NCBI GenBank assembly: GCA_949752795.1
Contig: OX457064.1
Coordinates: forward strand, 40,978,368-41,042,367
DNA from: Hyperoodon ampullatus
Taxonomy: Eukaryota > Chordata > Mammalia > Artiodactyla > Ziphiidae
Length of the DNA: 64,000 nucleotides
Direction of reading: 5' to 3'
The translations under genes and the position numbers were made by a program. The first letter of the stretch is position 1. Each line of letters begins with the position of its first letter. Shown piece by piece: positions 23,050 through 35,998 of the stretch. The notes beneath the pieces were generated by a model. That model had not been told where the DNA came from, searched no databases, and was given only the letters and a program-made list of their open reading frames with translations.

Positions 23050-24090
23050 CTGACTCCTCAAGAATATTATTAAAACTGAGTTTATTTTCTTTATCCCAGC
23101 TTTCTCCTTCCTGTGATCCCAGACTCAGTCATACTGAAGTGTCCCCTCTTCCTAGTACCCTCTCAGCTTCCATATCAGCTGGCTCAGTTCCACCTCTTGA
23201 TCTTTCCCGTCTTCTAGCTCACATTTCTTCCTTCTTTTCCATTTTTCCCCCTACCAGGCAATTTCAGACTCTTAAATTTCACTCACCTGTACTCTTAACC
23301 TGCTATGTGGTCTCTTCATGTTCAATCCATTCCTTGCTTTATACTTCTATTTTAATCTTCAGTATCAATTTTTCTGTATAAGATTCTGATTTTCTCGTGT
23401 CCTTGCTCAAAATAATTCAGTGTCTCCCCTTTTCCTTCTAAATAAGCTGTAGGTTCATCTTGGGCTGGCATTCAGGCTAAAAAAAATAAAATCTGTTGGT
23501 ACTCCTTAACCTGCCACACTGTATAAGACAGTCCTTAGGAACTGCCTGGTTTAAATCCTGACTTTAGCACTTACCAGTTGTGTGATTTGGGTTGAGTTGT
23601 TTAGTTACAACTTTCTGTTTTACAACTGGGGTTAATAAAAGCAACTCATTTACATGGTTGTTTTAAAGTCAAAATTCATGAAATTCTGTTAGCACAGCCC
23701 CTGGCACAAAGCTGGCAATCAGTTAATACAGCTTCTGTGATGATTCTGTGAGCCTCCCACTATGCCTCCTGTATGTACAGAGGCACGTTTAACCACTTCA
23801 GAGCACACCTTTTGTTTCTGTTAGGTGCCACATTAGCCTCCTCGCATGCTTCCCCTTAGAATGCGTTCTCCTTCTTTTTGAAGACTTCCCCCCACCACAG
23901 GATTTCCTCCTGTCTCAATTCTTTCATCTCTTCAAGGACCAGTTCTAATCTCTCTCAGTAGTAAACATTCCTTTCTTACTCAGCCCTTCCCCCTCCCCAA
24001 TCCCAGGTTCTGTTCCACCACATTTTTGTGTACTTCGCCGTATATCTTATCAGCTCCTTGTCTATAGTCCTGCATGTTGCTTTCTTATAT
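23050..24090 (+). repeat. L2 LINE, opposite orientation to its neighbour, with a nested MIR
   Basis: Sense L2: TTCAGTGTCTCCCCTTTTCC near 23417, the MIR at 23540-23745, GCCTCCCACTATGCCTCC near 23752, and TTTCATCTCTTCAAGGACCA near 23923. Open frame 23139-23381 is incidental. Confidence 0.65.
23540..23745 (+). repeat. MIR SINE inside L2
   Basis: CTGCCTGGTTTAAATCCTGA, GTGTGATTTGGGTTGAGTT, ATGGTTGTTTTAAAG and CCCCTGGCACAAAGCTGGC follow the MIR order. Confidence 0.8.
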
Positions 24091-25208
24091 TAGCCACACA
24101 GTGGTCCTTGAACAAAGGAAATTTATTTGTAGAGTATCCATAGTGCTTCCAATATTTGTGAACAAATGACTACATCGTAAGTGGGCAGTTCCTTCAGCCA
24201 CCTGTACGTATTCCCTCTTTTCCTTCTCACACAGACTGGTTTTGGCTCTATTCCCCATCAAGAAACATAAAGTTACCTGTCCCAGGTCTTTTTCCTTAAG
24301 GATAGGAGCTTTCAAGTCACCAATCTTCTAAACCAATCATTGCTAATGTGTTTTCCTGTGCTCTCAGGACCTGAGTACATTTAACTAAGCCCTTCTGGCA
24401 ACAGTGGCCCTGCTTTTGTGTTCCAGGTCATTAGTCTGGAGATTTGGGGGTGTTTTTTCCCTCAGTTGTACATAATTTGAAGGAAGCAGTCTTAGGAGAA
24501 GTAGCCGAGCAGCAAGCTTAATACTGTTCCACACAGAGATCTCCAATAATAGGCTTCTTTAAAAAAAGAAAAAAGTGTCATAAGAAAAGAATATTTAACA
24601 TCTTTTCTGTTTCCTGCCTAATTTCCTGTGGTCTAAGTTCTGCTGAGCACTGGCCTTTGGAGCCTGAGCTGCCGTTTTTTAGGATGTTCCAAAAACATGA
24701 ATCAGGATTGATTCCTATTTTATTCATGGCTATACTTGGTGGTAATTTGCACAGCCTGAGATGCGGGTTTATTTTTCCCCTCTGAAGGTTTCAGGGATGT
24801 TTCTGTCAGGTTTTGGAAAATGTGCTCTAGGAGAGTGATACATTGAATGCTGCCTTAGAAAAAGTCAGGCTGTCAGGGAACGTATTTATCTCCATGTTTG
24901 GGAAGCAGACCAGGATAAGTACAGACCTTTTAAAAACCTGTGTGAGAACTTTCTAAGGTAAAGGAGAAGGTGAGCCTGACATGGCTTTATGTCCATTTTA
25001 TTTATAATTTATGGGCTGCCTGGGCATAAAGAATAATCTGAAATCCATGATTATTCAAAGATGAACATTTTTTTCCCTGCAGTACTGCTGTGCTGAGGAA
25101 GACTTGCTAGTTAAATGGTTCTGCTTCTTTCTGGTTCAAGAATAGATACCATGATATAAGAGAAGTAAATAATTATATTAAAAAATACTCTCCCAGGTTT
25201 TCCTAAAG

Positions 25209-25391
25209 CAGAGGTCTGCCTGTTTTTGTAAACAGAATGTATTGGAACATGGCTGAAGTAATTTGTTGACGTACTGTTTGTGGCGGCTTTCGCACTCCAA
25301 CAGCAGTTATGTAGCGCAACAGAGACCTTTCGGCCTTCAAAGCCTAAGTAGTTACTTTCTGATCCTTTAAGAAAAAGATTGTTTACCCCTG
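25209..25391. mobile_element. Non-autonomous hAT-Charlie-like DNA transposon
   Basis: CAGAGGTCTGCCTG at one end and TTTACCCCTGGCC at the other are near-inverted termini. The interior has TTTTTGTAAACAGAATGTAT, TATTGGAACATGGC, TGTTTGTGGCGGCTTTCGC and CAACAGAGACCTTTCGGCC, a text shared by a common mammalian non-autonomous hAT family whose name I am not sure of. About 180 bp, so nearly full length. Confidence 0.75.
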
Positions 25392-25849
25392 GCCTAGAGG
25401 GAAACTTTGTCCTAAAAGGGCATTTCTATTCTGTTTTCTATAATGACATGAATAGGAAGCTTTCTCTAATTGTGACAAAAGACAGAATTGTGATGAGAGC
25501 GTCTATTTATTATTGGTATCTTTTTCTACTGATTCATTGGTTTGTTGGGTATAGTTGGGTTTCGAATAGGGCTAAAAGTGAAAAGGCAGTCAATTTACAT
25601 CTGCCTCATCCAGCTAAAGCATTGATTAGGGGCTTAATTAGATATCACAGAGTTAGGTATTATTTGCAGAATTACTCAGTCTACTGGTGTGAGCAAAATG
25701 CCAATTAAACATCTAGGTTCAGGTCACCTCTTCTAATAAGAGGTTTCCAAAAAGTGATTCTCAAGTTTGTTCAAAAGTACAAATGGTCACAGTGGTTAAT
25801 ATGAAACCCCAAATCTTTGAGTACAGACTCCTAGAAAAGCCCTGCAGAT

Positions 25850-25932
25850 TATCTCTATCTCTACCTGTACCTCTGTCTCTCTTTCCATCTCTGTCTCTCT
25901 CATCTCTGTCTCTAACATCTCTATCTGCGTGT
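25850..25932. repeat. (TCTCTG)n-type pyrimidine-rich simple repeat
   Basis: Imperfect CTCTATCTCTACCTGTCTCT runs; the minus-strand open frame rich in Arg/Asp here is a repeat artefact. Confidence 0.85.
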
Positions 25933-26172
25933 GTGTATTCTTCCATCTTAAATATTTATTCAAAGAAACTAGAAAGTTTGAATTTATTAATATTTCTTAC
26001 ATCTACATATTGTGTATTCTAGTTATGTATTGTTTACAAGCACTCATTAGTAATCATCTAATCAAATATTAGCACTGTGATAGGTACTAAAGGGGAGCAA
26101 AAAGGCATAGCTCCCAACTTCATCAAGCCTTCGTAATTGGAGAAGATAAATTTAATACATTGCAAACAAATT

Positions 26173-26175
26173 GTG

Positions 26176-26207
<32 letters not shown>

Positions 26208-26248
26208 TGCGCATGCACGCACACACACATACACACACACACATATGT
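26173..26248. repeat. (TA)n(CA)n compound microsatellite
   Basis: TA units pass directly into CA units, interrupted by a GCGCATGCACGC segment. Confidence 0.95.
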
Positions 26249-26289
26249 ATAGCTTTCCTCTTTTTACCTTTTTATCTGAAAGGAGAGGC

Positions 26290-26465
26290 ACAAATCTTAA
26301 GTGTATGGCTCCATGAAATACTCACAAGCTGCACACACCAATGTTAACAACCCAGATCAAGAAACAGAAAGTTCCCAGCAGTCCCCCAGGTGTCCCCTCC
26401 TGGTCATCCCCACTCTTCAAGGAAAAGCACTTGCCTGACTTCTAACCTCAGAGATTCAAACCTGA
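26290..26465 (-). mobile_element. Ancient L1 3' UTR fragment
   Basis: CACCAATGTTAACAACCCAG, ATCAAGAAACAGAAAGTTCC and TCATCCCCACTCTTCAAGG resemble the old mammalian L1 3' region in complement orientation. Diverged. Confidence 0.5.
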
Positions 26466-26570
26466 AGTTCCTAAAACATTGAGTTTCTGATATGTATAAA
26501 TCAGGAAATCTGCGTGTCTGTCATCCTTTGAGAAAGCAGATTTGGATATCCTGGGTGTGTGTGCTCCCTT

Positions 26571-26773
26571 TTTTTTTTTTTGTGGTACGCGGGCCTCTCA
26601 CTGCTGTGGCCTCTCCCGTTGCAGAGCACAGGCTCCGGCCACGCAGGCTCAGCGGCTGTGGCTCACAGGCCCAGCCGCTCCACGGCATGTGGGATCTTCC
26701 CGGACTGGGGCACGAACCCGTGTCCCCTGCATCGGCAGGCGGACTCTCAACCACTGTGCCACCAGGGAAGCCC
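26571..26773 (-). mobile_element. CHR-family SINE, short class
   Basis: T-run tail, TGGTACGCGGGCCTCTCAC, GGCTCCGGCCACGCAGGCTC and ACCACTGTGCCACCAGGG. A perfect 11-bp duplication TGTGCTCCCTT lies at 26560-26570 and 26774-26784. Several open frames on both strands here (26492-26805) are SINE artefacts. Confidence 0.95.
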
Positions 26774-27089
26774 TGTGCTCCCTTCTTGAAGCAGTGACCT
26801 ACTGAAGAGAAGCATTTGTCCCTTAGGGAGGACGTGGCTTCTCCATGGCCACCTGGCTCACCTCATTTTGTCACTTCTTGGCCTGCTGGTTGCAACACTT
26901 GTCTTTCTTCACCTCTAGGTAATAATTTCAATGTCTTTGTAATTTTGACCACCCTGAGCCTTTTGTCTTTTGTACAACAATGTAGTATTAGTTGAATAAA
27001 TAAGGACATCAAAAAAAAATATATATATATATACACTAAGTACTTCACTCTAATAATCCTATTATTTTTTTTCTGGAAAGCTTGTTTTT

Positions 27090-27435
27090 TAAATTTTTTT
27101 TTTTTTAATTTATTGGGCTGCGTTGGGTCTCTGTTGCTGCGCGCGGGCTTTCTCTAGTTGCGGTGAGTGGGGGCAACTCTTTGTTGCAGTGCGCAGGTTT
27201 CTCATTGCGGTGGCTTCTCTTGTTTTGGAGCACGGGCTCTAGGTGCATGGGCTTCAGTAGTTGTGGCACATGGACTCAGTAGTTGTGGCTCATAGTCTGT
27301 AGAGCTCAGTCTCTGTAGCTGTGGTGCACGGGCTTAGTTGCTCCGCGGCATGTGGGATCTTCCGGGACCAGAGCTCGAAACTTTGTCCCCTGCATTGGCA
27401 GGCAGATTCTTAACCACTGCGCCACCAGAGAAGCC
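27090..27435 (-). mobile_element. CHR-family SINE, long class
   Basis: A/T tail, GGGCTGCGTTGGGTCTCTG body and CGCCACCAGAGAAGCC head complement. A perfect 17-bp duplication CTGGAAAGCTTGTTTTT lies at 27073-27089 and 27436-27452. Confidence 0.95.
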
Positions 27436-28689
27436 CTGGAAAGCTTGTTTTTATATGCTTAAAAATGACGCCTAACTTTTCCATTCTTCTTAAAATTTCA
27501 ACCATTACTTTTCATCCAACTCTCAGATCGTCATGACTCATATTTCATGTAGAAACATACAACAGAAATTCAAACATTAAAACAGGAGATTCAGCACTGC
27601 CTACCAAATTATAACATGATTCCATCCCCACCCCTCCTTCTTTTTGCTAGTATGAGAGAGGAAGATTTGGTCCTCCTGTGGAATCTCAGGTCTTAGTCTA
27701 CGCTCTGTCAAGCACTCTCCCCTTCTTGTGGGCTGCCTTCCATCACTTATTCACTCTCATTCTTTCTCTCTCTCTCACCCTTCATTCCTCTTTCTCCCTT
27801 ATACTCTCAAATATATTCATATATATTTTTTTTAACCTGCAAAATCCACTACTCTTTATTTTCATCACTCTATTTGAGACCACCAAAATTTCTTGCTTAG
27901 GAAACTTCTGTTAAAAATATGACTTTCATAAAAATACAAAATGAACACATTGCAAAGATTTTATTCAAGTCATCAATTAATGAACAAACTTGTAAAATGC
28001 CCGGACTAATTCAAAAAAGAATTAGATGATGTGAGGTTTACAGAGCTCGTCACTTAAAGGAATGAAGAAATGAATTTAAGAAATGATACAAATGTGGTTA
28101 AAGTCATACAAGAAAATAAATAGTAACAGTTGAGTTTTGGTATAGAAGTCATTTGCATTTCTATTGGACAGAAACCATTTAAAATTTTCTCAAAGAAGGG
28201 TCGTCAGCGTTTAAGTCAGTTCTACAAGTTAACTTTTACTCTTATGTAGTTGCAGCATATCCTGATCGATAGTAAATAGGAAGTTGAACAAAGGTACACA
28301 ACCCTAGAAAGTCAGAAAATCTCTAGTTAGGGTGTGTCTGGTACACAACACCTAGCCACTATACTGAAATGACACCTAGTAATCATTTTACCTGTTTCCA
28401 AATGTAGACACAAGTGTATGATTTAATAGTTCTGTGTACACTCTTAACTCCTAATATTTTCTCAAGGAACCTGCAAAATGTTATTTTGACAGATTTATTA
28501 TATAGAAATGTAAAACACCTTTATAAAAAAAGTATCAATTAAAATTTTAAAATGAAAGATTTGTTGGAAGAAAATACATTTTATTCATATAATGGGGAAA
28601 GTGTTAAATTCTCTAGTATTCAATGTTGTACAAAAACCAATTTTAAAAAAGTTACGGAGTCATAAAAATGATTCAACAGGATAAGAACA

Positions 28690-29480
28690 ATCAATTTATA
28701 AAAGTGATTCTGATATCTAAGCCTGTGAAAAGATACCCAATCTCAATTGTTGTCACAGAAACAAAATGATGACCATACAACTACCAACAACAGTAATATA
28801 GTCCAGAATTCACCCATTAGATTGGAGAAATTTAACAACATTTAAATACATCTAGTATTGACAAGGGTGTAATGAAATTGCTCTCTTATGAGCAAGTTAT
28901 CAGCAATTCTGTAAATATTGTGGAGAATTTGGAAATCATTTTGCCATAACTTATTAAAATTCAAATTTCTCATCATTTTTGGCTCAACAGCTCCATTATT
29001 TTTTATTCAGTAAAGATACTTGGATATAAAATATTGCAGGGATTTTTTATTGCAGCATTATTTATTATAGTATAAAACTGGAAATAAGAGCAAATAAGCA
29101 TCAGCAGAGATATTACTGAGCAAATTATACTTCCATACTATGTAATATTCTGTGGATATCATAAAGAATGAGTTAGAATCACCTGTATGTCTATTCTACT
29201 TTTAAAGTAAAAATGGTAAATTGTAGAATGTGTAGCCTATGATCAAATCTTTTTTTCTTTCAGTTTTATTTACATATAATTGACGTATTGCATTGTATAA
29301 GTTTGAGGTGAACAGCGTAATGATTTGACTTACATAAAGATCATATCTTTAAAAAATAAAAACAACTACTAGAAAAGCAATACTCCCTATTTATGATGAG
29401 GTTGTATCAGCAAAGAAAAGGTATACACAAAGCTTTACCAGTGGTTAGATTAAGGTTATGAGATTGATATGAGGCTCCTA
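28690..29480 (+). mobile_element. Ancient L1 ORF2/3' UTR relic
   Basis: Diverged sense L1: ATAGTCCAGAATTCACCCA/TTAGATTGGAGAAATTT, TGTGGAGAATTTGGAAATC, TTATTGCAGCATTATTTA, TTATACTTCCATACTATGTA. A complement-oriented L1 tail scrap appears to be inserted at about 29258-29342 (TTTACATATAATTGACGTAT). Confidence 0.65.
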
Positions 29481-29569
29481 AAGACCTTTTTAATTTTGAT
29501 ACTTTAGCATTTTATTTAAAAGAACATTAATTTTATTATTATACATATAATTTTATCTTTCAAGGGGCT

Positions 29570-29905
29570 TCTTACGGCATTAGAATGCAATCCAAACTTC
29601 TTACCCCAGTCTGTAAGTCCTTTGTGATTCAGTTCTGCTCCAGCTTGACCTTGAGCAACTTTAGCCCTCTTTAACTGCATTTAGGAACAATAGCTAGTTT
29701 TTAGTTTATTTTGAAAAAGTGTAATTATTTCTTACCTTAAAGGCTTCCTATTTACTACCATACACTCTGGCTGGAACCACATTTCCCAAAATTTGTTTGG
29801 CTGATTTAGTTTAAATGTCACTTGCCTACAATTGTCACTTTGATCCTTCAACAGAGATTATGTCCCCCATTCATGAACTCTCATAAGGATTCTGAAGAAT
29901 GTAGT
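29570..29905 (+). repeat. L2 LINE fragment
   Basis: AGAATGCAATCCAAACTTCT, TGTAAGTCCTTTGTGATTCA, CAGCTTGACC and CCATACACTCTGGCTGGAA follow the L2 ORF2 3' part. Confidence 0.6.
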
Positions 29906-31564
29906 TTTTTAATAGAAACCAAATTGACATCTTATGAAGCTCAGAATTGCTGATACGAAGATTTTAAGCGTGCTGTGCAAGAGGAACTAGATAAATATTC
30001 ATTAAATGTAATTATTAAAAAGTAGGATCCTATTATGAGAGAAAACAAGGATCAGGCGTACAGTTGTCATTTATTACTTACATTGACAGTTTCTGGATTG
30101 TTTCACTTAGAAAGAATTTTGACTTGTCATCCAGAAGTCTCATGTGATAGGATTATTTCAACATAGGATTACTTTACCTTGGAGAAGAATGAATGCCCTT
30201 GCTTGATTTTTAGTCCCAGCTATAAGGTAGTTATTGTAAACATTTTTGTTGGATAAAAGAAGGGAGTTTTACAAGTTCATTTACTAACATAAATATTCAA
30301 GATCATAGGCATATTCTTTGGACTTTATAGCCCTAGGTCATTTCAGATTAAAAAAAAAGTTTTGGCCATTTGTATTAGAACCTTCTAAAGACATAAATAC
30401 TTAGATAGAATGAAAGTATTATTTTAGATGTTCTGACAAGATGAAGTATAAACTATCCAAATAACTTGGAGAAGAGTTAAGTGTTTTATACTTAGGGGGT
30501 GAACTCCCATCTGAAGTGATAGAAACAGTCTCTCTTTCAAGTGATATATCTGACCACAGTCATTGCTGAATGCGAAGAGTGGAAGCTTATCATGTTAAAT
30601 TGTCTCATTAGATAGGCCTGGCTAACTAACCATAGACAAATCAGATATCTAAACAGGATAATATCCTTTACCTCAGGTCATGAATATTTTGAAAGACATT
30701 AATATAGATCATTTTTATTTGTCATTATTTGGAAAGAGTTACATTACCTTGAGCTGTGAGCCTTGATACACAATACTTCCTTAATAAAAACAAATATATC
30801 AGGAATCTGTATGATACATTATTCTGTCTGGTAACATGAGACCGTGAGTATATCATTTATTCTTATCAAAGAAAGCATGGATTTTTGAGCCCTAAAATAG
30901 AATGATTTATACAGCTATAGGTTTTATTTTGGTGATGGTGATGTTTAAATAGTCGTTGTCATTTGATATGAAGTTGAACAGCTTGGGGGGAATCTTATGA
31001 CCTACAGCTCCTAAGCTAAAATATATGCAAGGTACAAAATAAGAGGAAAGCAAAATTAGTTAGTAAGATATTTTAATAGATCACATAATATAAATAATAT
31101 CTGTCTCTGAGTTTTTTACACCCAATAAAAGTGTAGTTTATAAGGCCTTTCTATCAACTTATAAACTATGCAGTAAAATGTGTACTCATATAACTAACCT
31201 AGTTGCTGACATCATTTAAAGCTTCAATGCAGGAACATTAGAGCAATTGGAAAAGAGAAAGAACAATTGGTACAAGTTTTACTCTGCACTACTATTTATA
31301 AATGCAGATAAAATTAAAAGGTGGAAGTGTTACCTTCTGGATTATTATTGGCATGATTTTTTTCTGGTTGGCTTGATTTATATATTCATATGTTTAACAG
31401 TCAGACATAAAGAATTTTTGTTGACAGACTGTATTTGCATATGTGCATATTTCACTGATAAAATATTATTGGCGTTTTTCCCCTCTTATTGGACAATTCC
31501 AAAGTCACTGTAAGTTAAACAAAATGAAAAGTCTATTTTTGCCCTTCTGTAAAAATTGGCACAA

Positions 31565-31650
31565 GTATGAATTCTTTTTTGAACACATACTTATATAAAC
31601 TAGGCACTAGAGATACAAAAAGTCATAAAATGATAATCAGTCCTTCAAAG
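31565..31650 (-). repeat. L2 3' end scrap
   Basis: GAACACATACTTATATAAAC, TAGGCACTAGAGATACAAAA; short and diverged. Confidence 0.4.
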
Positions 31651-32409
31651 CTGGGCTTTGATTTAATTCTCCTATATGTGATTTTTCCTTATAACATATT
31701 AGCATATTTGCAAAAGCTTCAAGGGACTGTTATTTGTAGAACTCTGCACTGTGGAGAGTTATTTAATTATCCCCTGGGAAAATTTTAAAATTTGAAGTTA
31801 CCTTAGTAAATAAACATTAAGCATCTATCATACACTTGATTTTTTCTGGAAAACATTCCAAAGCAAAAGAAGTTACATATAAGTTATAAGCCACTGACAC
31901 ATGCAGACCAGCACAAGCTGTGCACAAAGGTGGCGGAAATGCAACGCCAGAGTGATTGCCCAAAACAGAATTTTTCAAAAGAATATTTAAGTAGGAATGA
32001 GACCAAAATATTTGGCCAAATTTCAGCAATAATATTGTAGAGGGTAAATCATATATGTGAATTCTCAGAGACTGCAGTGACAATATTCAGTAGTTATGAA
32101 ACTTCCCCTAGCATCCCCAGCATTGTTTCATAAGAAAAAAAACCCTCTTAATTAACTGTGGTCATGTAAGTCCTTTGACTATATTTTTTTCACATGCAAG
32201 TCTAAAAATATTAATGTCTTCTTATTATCTTTCCAGCACTAAGCACAGTTCTAAGCACAAAAAAAGCATGGAGATCTTGAAATGGCAGACATTGACTAGT
32301 TTTTATTTTCAAGAACAGAATTTGGTGGATGTTACTAATCTTCGTTAAATAATACACAGCGTATGAGAAACGTAGTTTGAGATATAGATTAAAATTTTAT
32401 TTATGATTT

Positions 32410-32525
32410 GATTCAATTGATTACAGATATTTACATCGAATGTACTATAGTAGTGCTAGGCATAGTGGACTTGAAGTACAGAATGTGTATGTAGCCTGGC
32501 TGTTAAGGAGACATGCCCATGTCAT
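32410..32525 (-). repeat. L2 3' end scrap
   Basis: AGTAGTGCTAGGCATAGTGG and GCTGTTAAGGAGACATGC fit the complement of the L2 terminus loosely. Confidence 0.35.
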
Positions 32526-34827
32526 CAAATGACACTATAGAGCATCCTATACTTCAATTTGAGTATCAGTTGTACACGAAAGACAAGTCCAGAAATGCAA
32601 GTAAGTTATATTGAGTTGAATTTGTTACAACTTATAATTTAAAAAAACAACAATATAAAACTGACTTGGTAGCACTGATGTAAATAAGCATGAAAACCTA
32701 AGAAATAGGAAAGTTGGTTGAGTTCTAGCTTGACTCTTAGTACTCAAGGCAAAAATGTAGCCATGATAGTTATAAAGGTCTTATTATTTACTTGAATGAT
32801 ACTTGATGCTTAATAGTGTATTAGGAAAAATCACTTCTTTCTATCCTAATACAGGTCATTTTGAGATAAGGATGTAATATGTGTATGCAAAATCTAACAT
32901 TTAGCATGTATGTGCATATTAATTCACATAAATTTCATAATGACCTTTATTGACAATTATTGAGCAACAAGATTGATGGTGGTCTTGATGGTTTTGCATT
33001 ATTTATTTTTACAAATAAGTAAATGTGAAAACATAAGACATTATACCGACCAGTAGTTACCAAAATCTTTTTTATCTTACAGAGGGGTGCAAATTGGTAT
33101 AGTTCAAATACATACTGTTGAGTTATCTTTGGTTTAATTAAAAAAAAAAGCATGATGACTTCTAAAAAGTGAATAAAGTATTCCTAGATTTTAAGGTACA
33201 AGCAGATACAGGAAGCAGAATTTCCCTTCCAAAATAAAAAAAATAGCATTTGGCATTCAGTGAGGATGTCTGAAAAATAATAGAAGGTCCTAGATGATAA
33301 ATAGTTTTAGAGGAACGGACTTATTTTGTCTGTGGCTTGTAGAGACAGCTTCATTTCTTTATAATCACTTCTTGTAATATGACGTTGATTGAACTGTTGT
33401 TAAATTATCTTATTCTTTGTATGCTGTCCTGGATTTCAGGGAAATTCATTTTGACCCCATCACACTGAAATTCTTAATGACACATCGAACTCCTCTGTAG
33501 ATAATGAGTTTTATTTTCTCAAACAGAAGAAAAATCCCTTACCATGCAAAGATGCTTATGGAATTATGCAAAATATCTAACTGTTTAATTATTTTTCCAT
33601 AATCTAGCAAGATGAAAAAAGAGTATGGGAAGGGAAGATATTGCAGAGCTTATTTTTCCTCATACTTATTTTAGAGGAACAACTTGAAAATTTACATGCA
33701 GGGGACTGTGTGATCTAAGTTTTTTATTGTATCTAATAATAAATCTATGTGGGGGGGTTGATTATGAATAATGCCTCCAAGCTCAGGATACAGTAAATTT
33801 TGTTGCAATTGTTACTTTTTTTCAGTTTTTACTGAAAAAAGCCACATTTCAGATGACTGCTATCTTTTGTAACAATACTCTCCTACTTTTAAAAAATCAT
33901 ATATGTGTACATAGTATCATATATTATATGTTAATATTTAGTATTATATATCAATAGTATATTATTTACTGCACTTTAAAGTAGTGTAGTATTTTTTTCT
34001 CATTATAATCTCATGGTGAGATTTTGTAGATAAGAAAATTGGAATTCTCATACATTAATCAGATCTGATATAGTAAGACAAATGAATGAAAACAGTATGT
34101 TTATATTTGTTTACCTTAATGGATTGAATTTGAAATGTGGAAAATATATCCTGTTTCCAATGCTAAGCTGTATCAACTAACTTCTCTTCACAAAAATTGC
34201 GTCATAATGAGTGCATGTCCACCGAAATGATCCATGAGTTCAGTTGTGATAAAATAAATCCTGATTAAAGAGAAGTGGATGAGGCAACTAAAGAGATAGA
34301 GCAGAGGAACTCAGGTCCTTGTTTTTTGAGCATTTTCAAACCAGATTTCTCAAGGACAAACGTGTGTGTGTGTGCGTGCGCATATGGCAGGGTAACTGGA
34401 CACATCTCTTTATCTTTAACTAGAGAAATTCAACCTCTGATACATTAACTGTACTAGTAGAATTTTATTCAAAGAAAAAAATACTATTACTAAAAATATT
34501 TTTAAATCACCACTGTATATTTTTGATTCATTCTTAGTAACTCAGCATTGTTTTTTCACATTTTGACTACTTAATAAAAATCATTATATCTGTGTTCTAA
34601 TCACCTATGTAATAATTTATAATTTACTTACTAATAGGATACATAAATACTGCCATTACTGAATTCTACCAATTATATTTCTTTAAAGAAACCTAATGAC
34701 TTTTAAATAATTTTCACTCAATTCAGAGATCTTCAGTAACATGAATCTATAATTTTGGATTGTAAGGGTAACTTTGCCTAGAAATAGTGGAGCTCAAAAT
34801 TAACTATGTCGTTGTACACGTACATGT

Positions 34828-34935
34828 CATGGAAAAGCATGTGCATATGCATATGTATGTATATATAAATGTGTGTATGCATATGTGTGTATATATAAGC
34901 ATGTGCATATGTGTATATATAAAGAATATATATAA
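34828..34935. repeat. Alternating purine-pyrimidine (TA/TG/CA) tract
   Basis: Imperfect GTGCATATG and GTGTATATAT units repeated about three times; open frames on both strands here rich in His/Met/Tyr are artefacts of it. Confidence 0.85.
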
Positions 34936-35931
34936 AAAGTGGATTGGGACAGTTGATACTAGCTTGGTGATATTTGTATTTGTTCTTTCCATTTGAAACA
35001 TTTCCCACCAAAATCATAGTTTCATTGTTAAAAAAAAAAAGTAATGTATTTGAACTTTTACTATTTGCTGTACTTGAGTAACGTTCTAAATTTATAGCAG
35101 CTTTATTATCTTCCTGCCTTATCTATTTACTTTGTCATTGTGATCAGAGTATAGGGTGTTAATACATTAAATATTTTAAGATGTTAATTATGGTACTACT
35201 GAGCAGGATACTTTCATGATTAAGAACAAAATGTGAAAATTTTTATTTGTCCTTTGTACCAGAACAAGTAAAGATGGCTAAATTGAGTGACTGCGTATTT
35301 GAATGGAAGACTGCACAGGGGTAATAGAAAGAGGTGCTGGCTGTGTTGGCCTTATGTGCCAAAAAGTAATTTCCAAAACAAGAACTTCCTGAAGATAATA
35401 TTTTATTCCTAAGAAGTTTAACAGAGATTTTAGAAAGTTCTATTGCTGAGCCAGGGTACTTTTCTTTGAGGGTGATTTGAATTTTCCATTACATGAGTCA
35501 GTTCTTTTAGTTGATTCTACTCTTTGATTACTTTTTTGAACTTACATTTTGGCATTAGAGGCAAGGGATTGCATTTTAGTGTGTTATGATTGTCACTAAA
35601 TAGGTGTATTCCTACTCTGTTGATTATCCAATAAAATGTTGAATTCTTAATGCCTTTCATATTGGCTATTTCAAAGTTGAAGCTTCTCAGAGAAATATGT
35701 ATTATTTATAATGTGAATATTTTAATAAGCAAGTTTCTTTGCTGGGAGCTAGGAGTGAGGCTAGAATAGTCTTAGAGAAAAGGCACCTATAGAGGGCACA
35801 ATTCTGAAAATAACTAATGGCAGCAAAACATGCAAAGTTCATTTTCAGAATCTTTGGAGCCACTTGGGTTCTTTAAACAGTGATGATGATGTCACTACTA
35901 TAGAAATATTCACCGGTAATTATATTATTCA

Positions 35932-35998
35932 TTCAACAAACATTTATCTAGTACCTACCCTAAATCAGTAACTGTACTGGGCATTTGGAGTATAATAC
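35932..35998 (-). repeat. L2 3' end fragment
   Basis: CATTCAACAAACATTTATCT, AGTACCTACCCTAAATCAGT, ACTGTACTGGGCATTTGGAG. Confidence 0.55.

Noticed and set aside
25379..25708. 109-codon + strand open frame
   Set aside because: Begins in a transposon end and shows no recognisable domain; length is compatible with chance in AT-rich DNA.
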